Part shown: positions 4,979 through 5,304 of the stretch, in pieces
Layout: every line of letters starts with the position of its first letter
Numbering within the stretch: the first letter of the stretch is position 1
Assembly (NCBI GenBank): GCA_900552855.1
Contig: USBG01000108.1
Span: 1 to 5,304, forward strand
Length of the DNA stretch: 5,304 nucleotides
Direction: 5' to 3'
Source: an uncultured Phascolarctobacterium sp.
GTDB lineage: Bacteria; Bacillota; Negativicutes; Acidaminococcales; Acidaminococcaceae
Notes under the pieces: generated by a model
The model's database searches: none
Seen by the model: only the letters and a program-made list of their open reading frames with translations
What the model was told of the DNA's origin: nothing
Translations under genes and position numbers: made by a program

Positions 4979-5304
4979 TTACGCGTCTCCTCTTTGCTCC
5001 AGCAAAGCAAAAACTTCATTCATATCCATTTCGAACATGACACTGTTTGCCTGCACCGGTGCAAAGTAGTAGGCAACTTTTTCTGCGCCAAATTCCTGCT
5101 CTATCTGCTCCCATTCTGAAGTGGGATAAATACAGAAAGCGAGGGTATCGCTACCGAGCGAGCCCATATACCAGCGGAGCTGATACTGCGGCGACAGATA
5201 CTCCTGAATACTTCTCAGTGTAGTGTCACGGTCGGTACAATCATCTGCGTAGGGGATCGGTGCGCTGACACCATTCTTTTTCATAAAAATATCAACACCG
5301 CGTT
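4979..5304 (-). CDS. Acidic protein of unknown function, start beyond or near the window edge
   Basis: I do not recognise this protein. The minus-strand frame ends at TAA 4981-4979 and is open to the window edge. From the first in-window ATG (5284-5282) it gives 101 residues with 16 Asp/Glu and 7 Lys/Arg, no membrane segment, and aromatic-rich stretches (YQLRWYMGS, VAYYFAPVQ). That ATG has no Shine-Dalgarno sequence in the 20 visible upstream bases, while the partner gene has a strong one, and the frame continues upstream through RGVDIF without a stop. The true start therefore probably lies outside, and this may be the C-terminus of a longer protein; a 101-residue protein starting at 5284 is the alternative. 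It shares strand, 24-base spacing and high GC with the gene at 4595-4954, so both likely belong to one transcription unit. Confidence 0.65.
   Translation of the reverse strand, partial: RGVDIFMKKNGVSAPIPYADDCTDRDTTLRSIQEYLSPQYQLRWYMGSLGSDTLAFCIYPTSEWEQIEQEFGAEKVAYYFAPVQANSVMFEMDMNEVFALLEQRGDA

Noticed and set aside
4585..5019. Minus-strand frame of 144 codons, and plus-strand frames at 4567-4761, 4683-4874 and 4700-4951
   Set aside because: They overlap the 4595-4954 gene in other frames. Only the latter has AGGAGG at proper spacing; the others are rich in Trp/Arg/Ser, as expected of shadows in GC-rich DNA.

Overview
The window looks like chromosomal DNA of a low-to-moderate GC member of the Firmicutes. 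Strong AGGAGG-type ribosome-binding sites, an ECF-type thiamine S component, a family III CoA-transferase and an IS30 element fit gut Negativicutes such as Phascolarctobacterium or Acidaminococcus. That placement is inference from gene content and style; no marker gene is present.

Left part (1-2966): the N-terminal 100 codons of a ThiW-like transporter subunit run leftwards from 302. Back to back with it, a CaiB/BaiF family III CoA-transferase gene (432-1574) runs rightwards. The two extended -10 elements are only 16 bp apart, so each sits in the other's -35 region. The CoA-transferase appears to lack the family's catalytic aspartate. A structured 186-bp gap then leads to a secreted M48 metalloprotease (1761-2912) with an unassigned C-terminal domain, closed by a strong intrinsic terminator.

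Middle part (2967-4500): a complete IS30-family insertion sequence (3064-4251) has a full-length DDE transposase on the minus strand, imperfect terminal inverted repeats and a possible 2-3 bp target duplication. Its transposase start region is mirrored by an upstream inverted copy, which should hide the ribosome-binding site in read-through transcripts. The IS sits between two outer genes that converge on it, the protease and a 46-codon gene for a small hydrophobic protein (4321-4461, minus). Each of these has its own terminator. A near-consensus leftward promoter beside the IS could make a short RNA ending at the protease terminator.

Right part (about 4595-5304): base composition rises sharply (two 60-base lines counted at 58-60% GC). 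Two closely spaced minus-strand genes encode small acidic proteins that I do not recognise; the upstream one runs off the window. Composition and position next to an IS suggest acquired DNA. An immunity-gene cassette is one guess among several.

No rRNA, tRNA, CRISPR array or riboswitch was recognised. The genes do not form one pathway; the window reads as several independent transcription units around an IS insertion.
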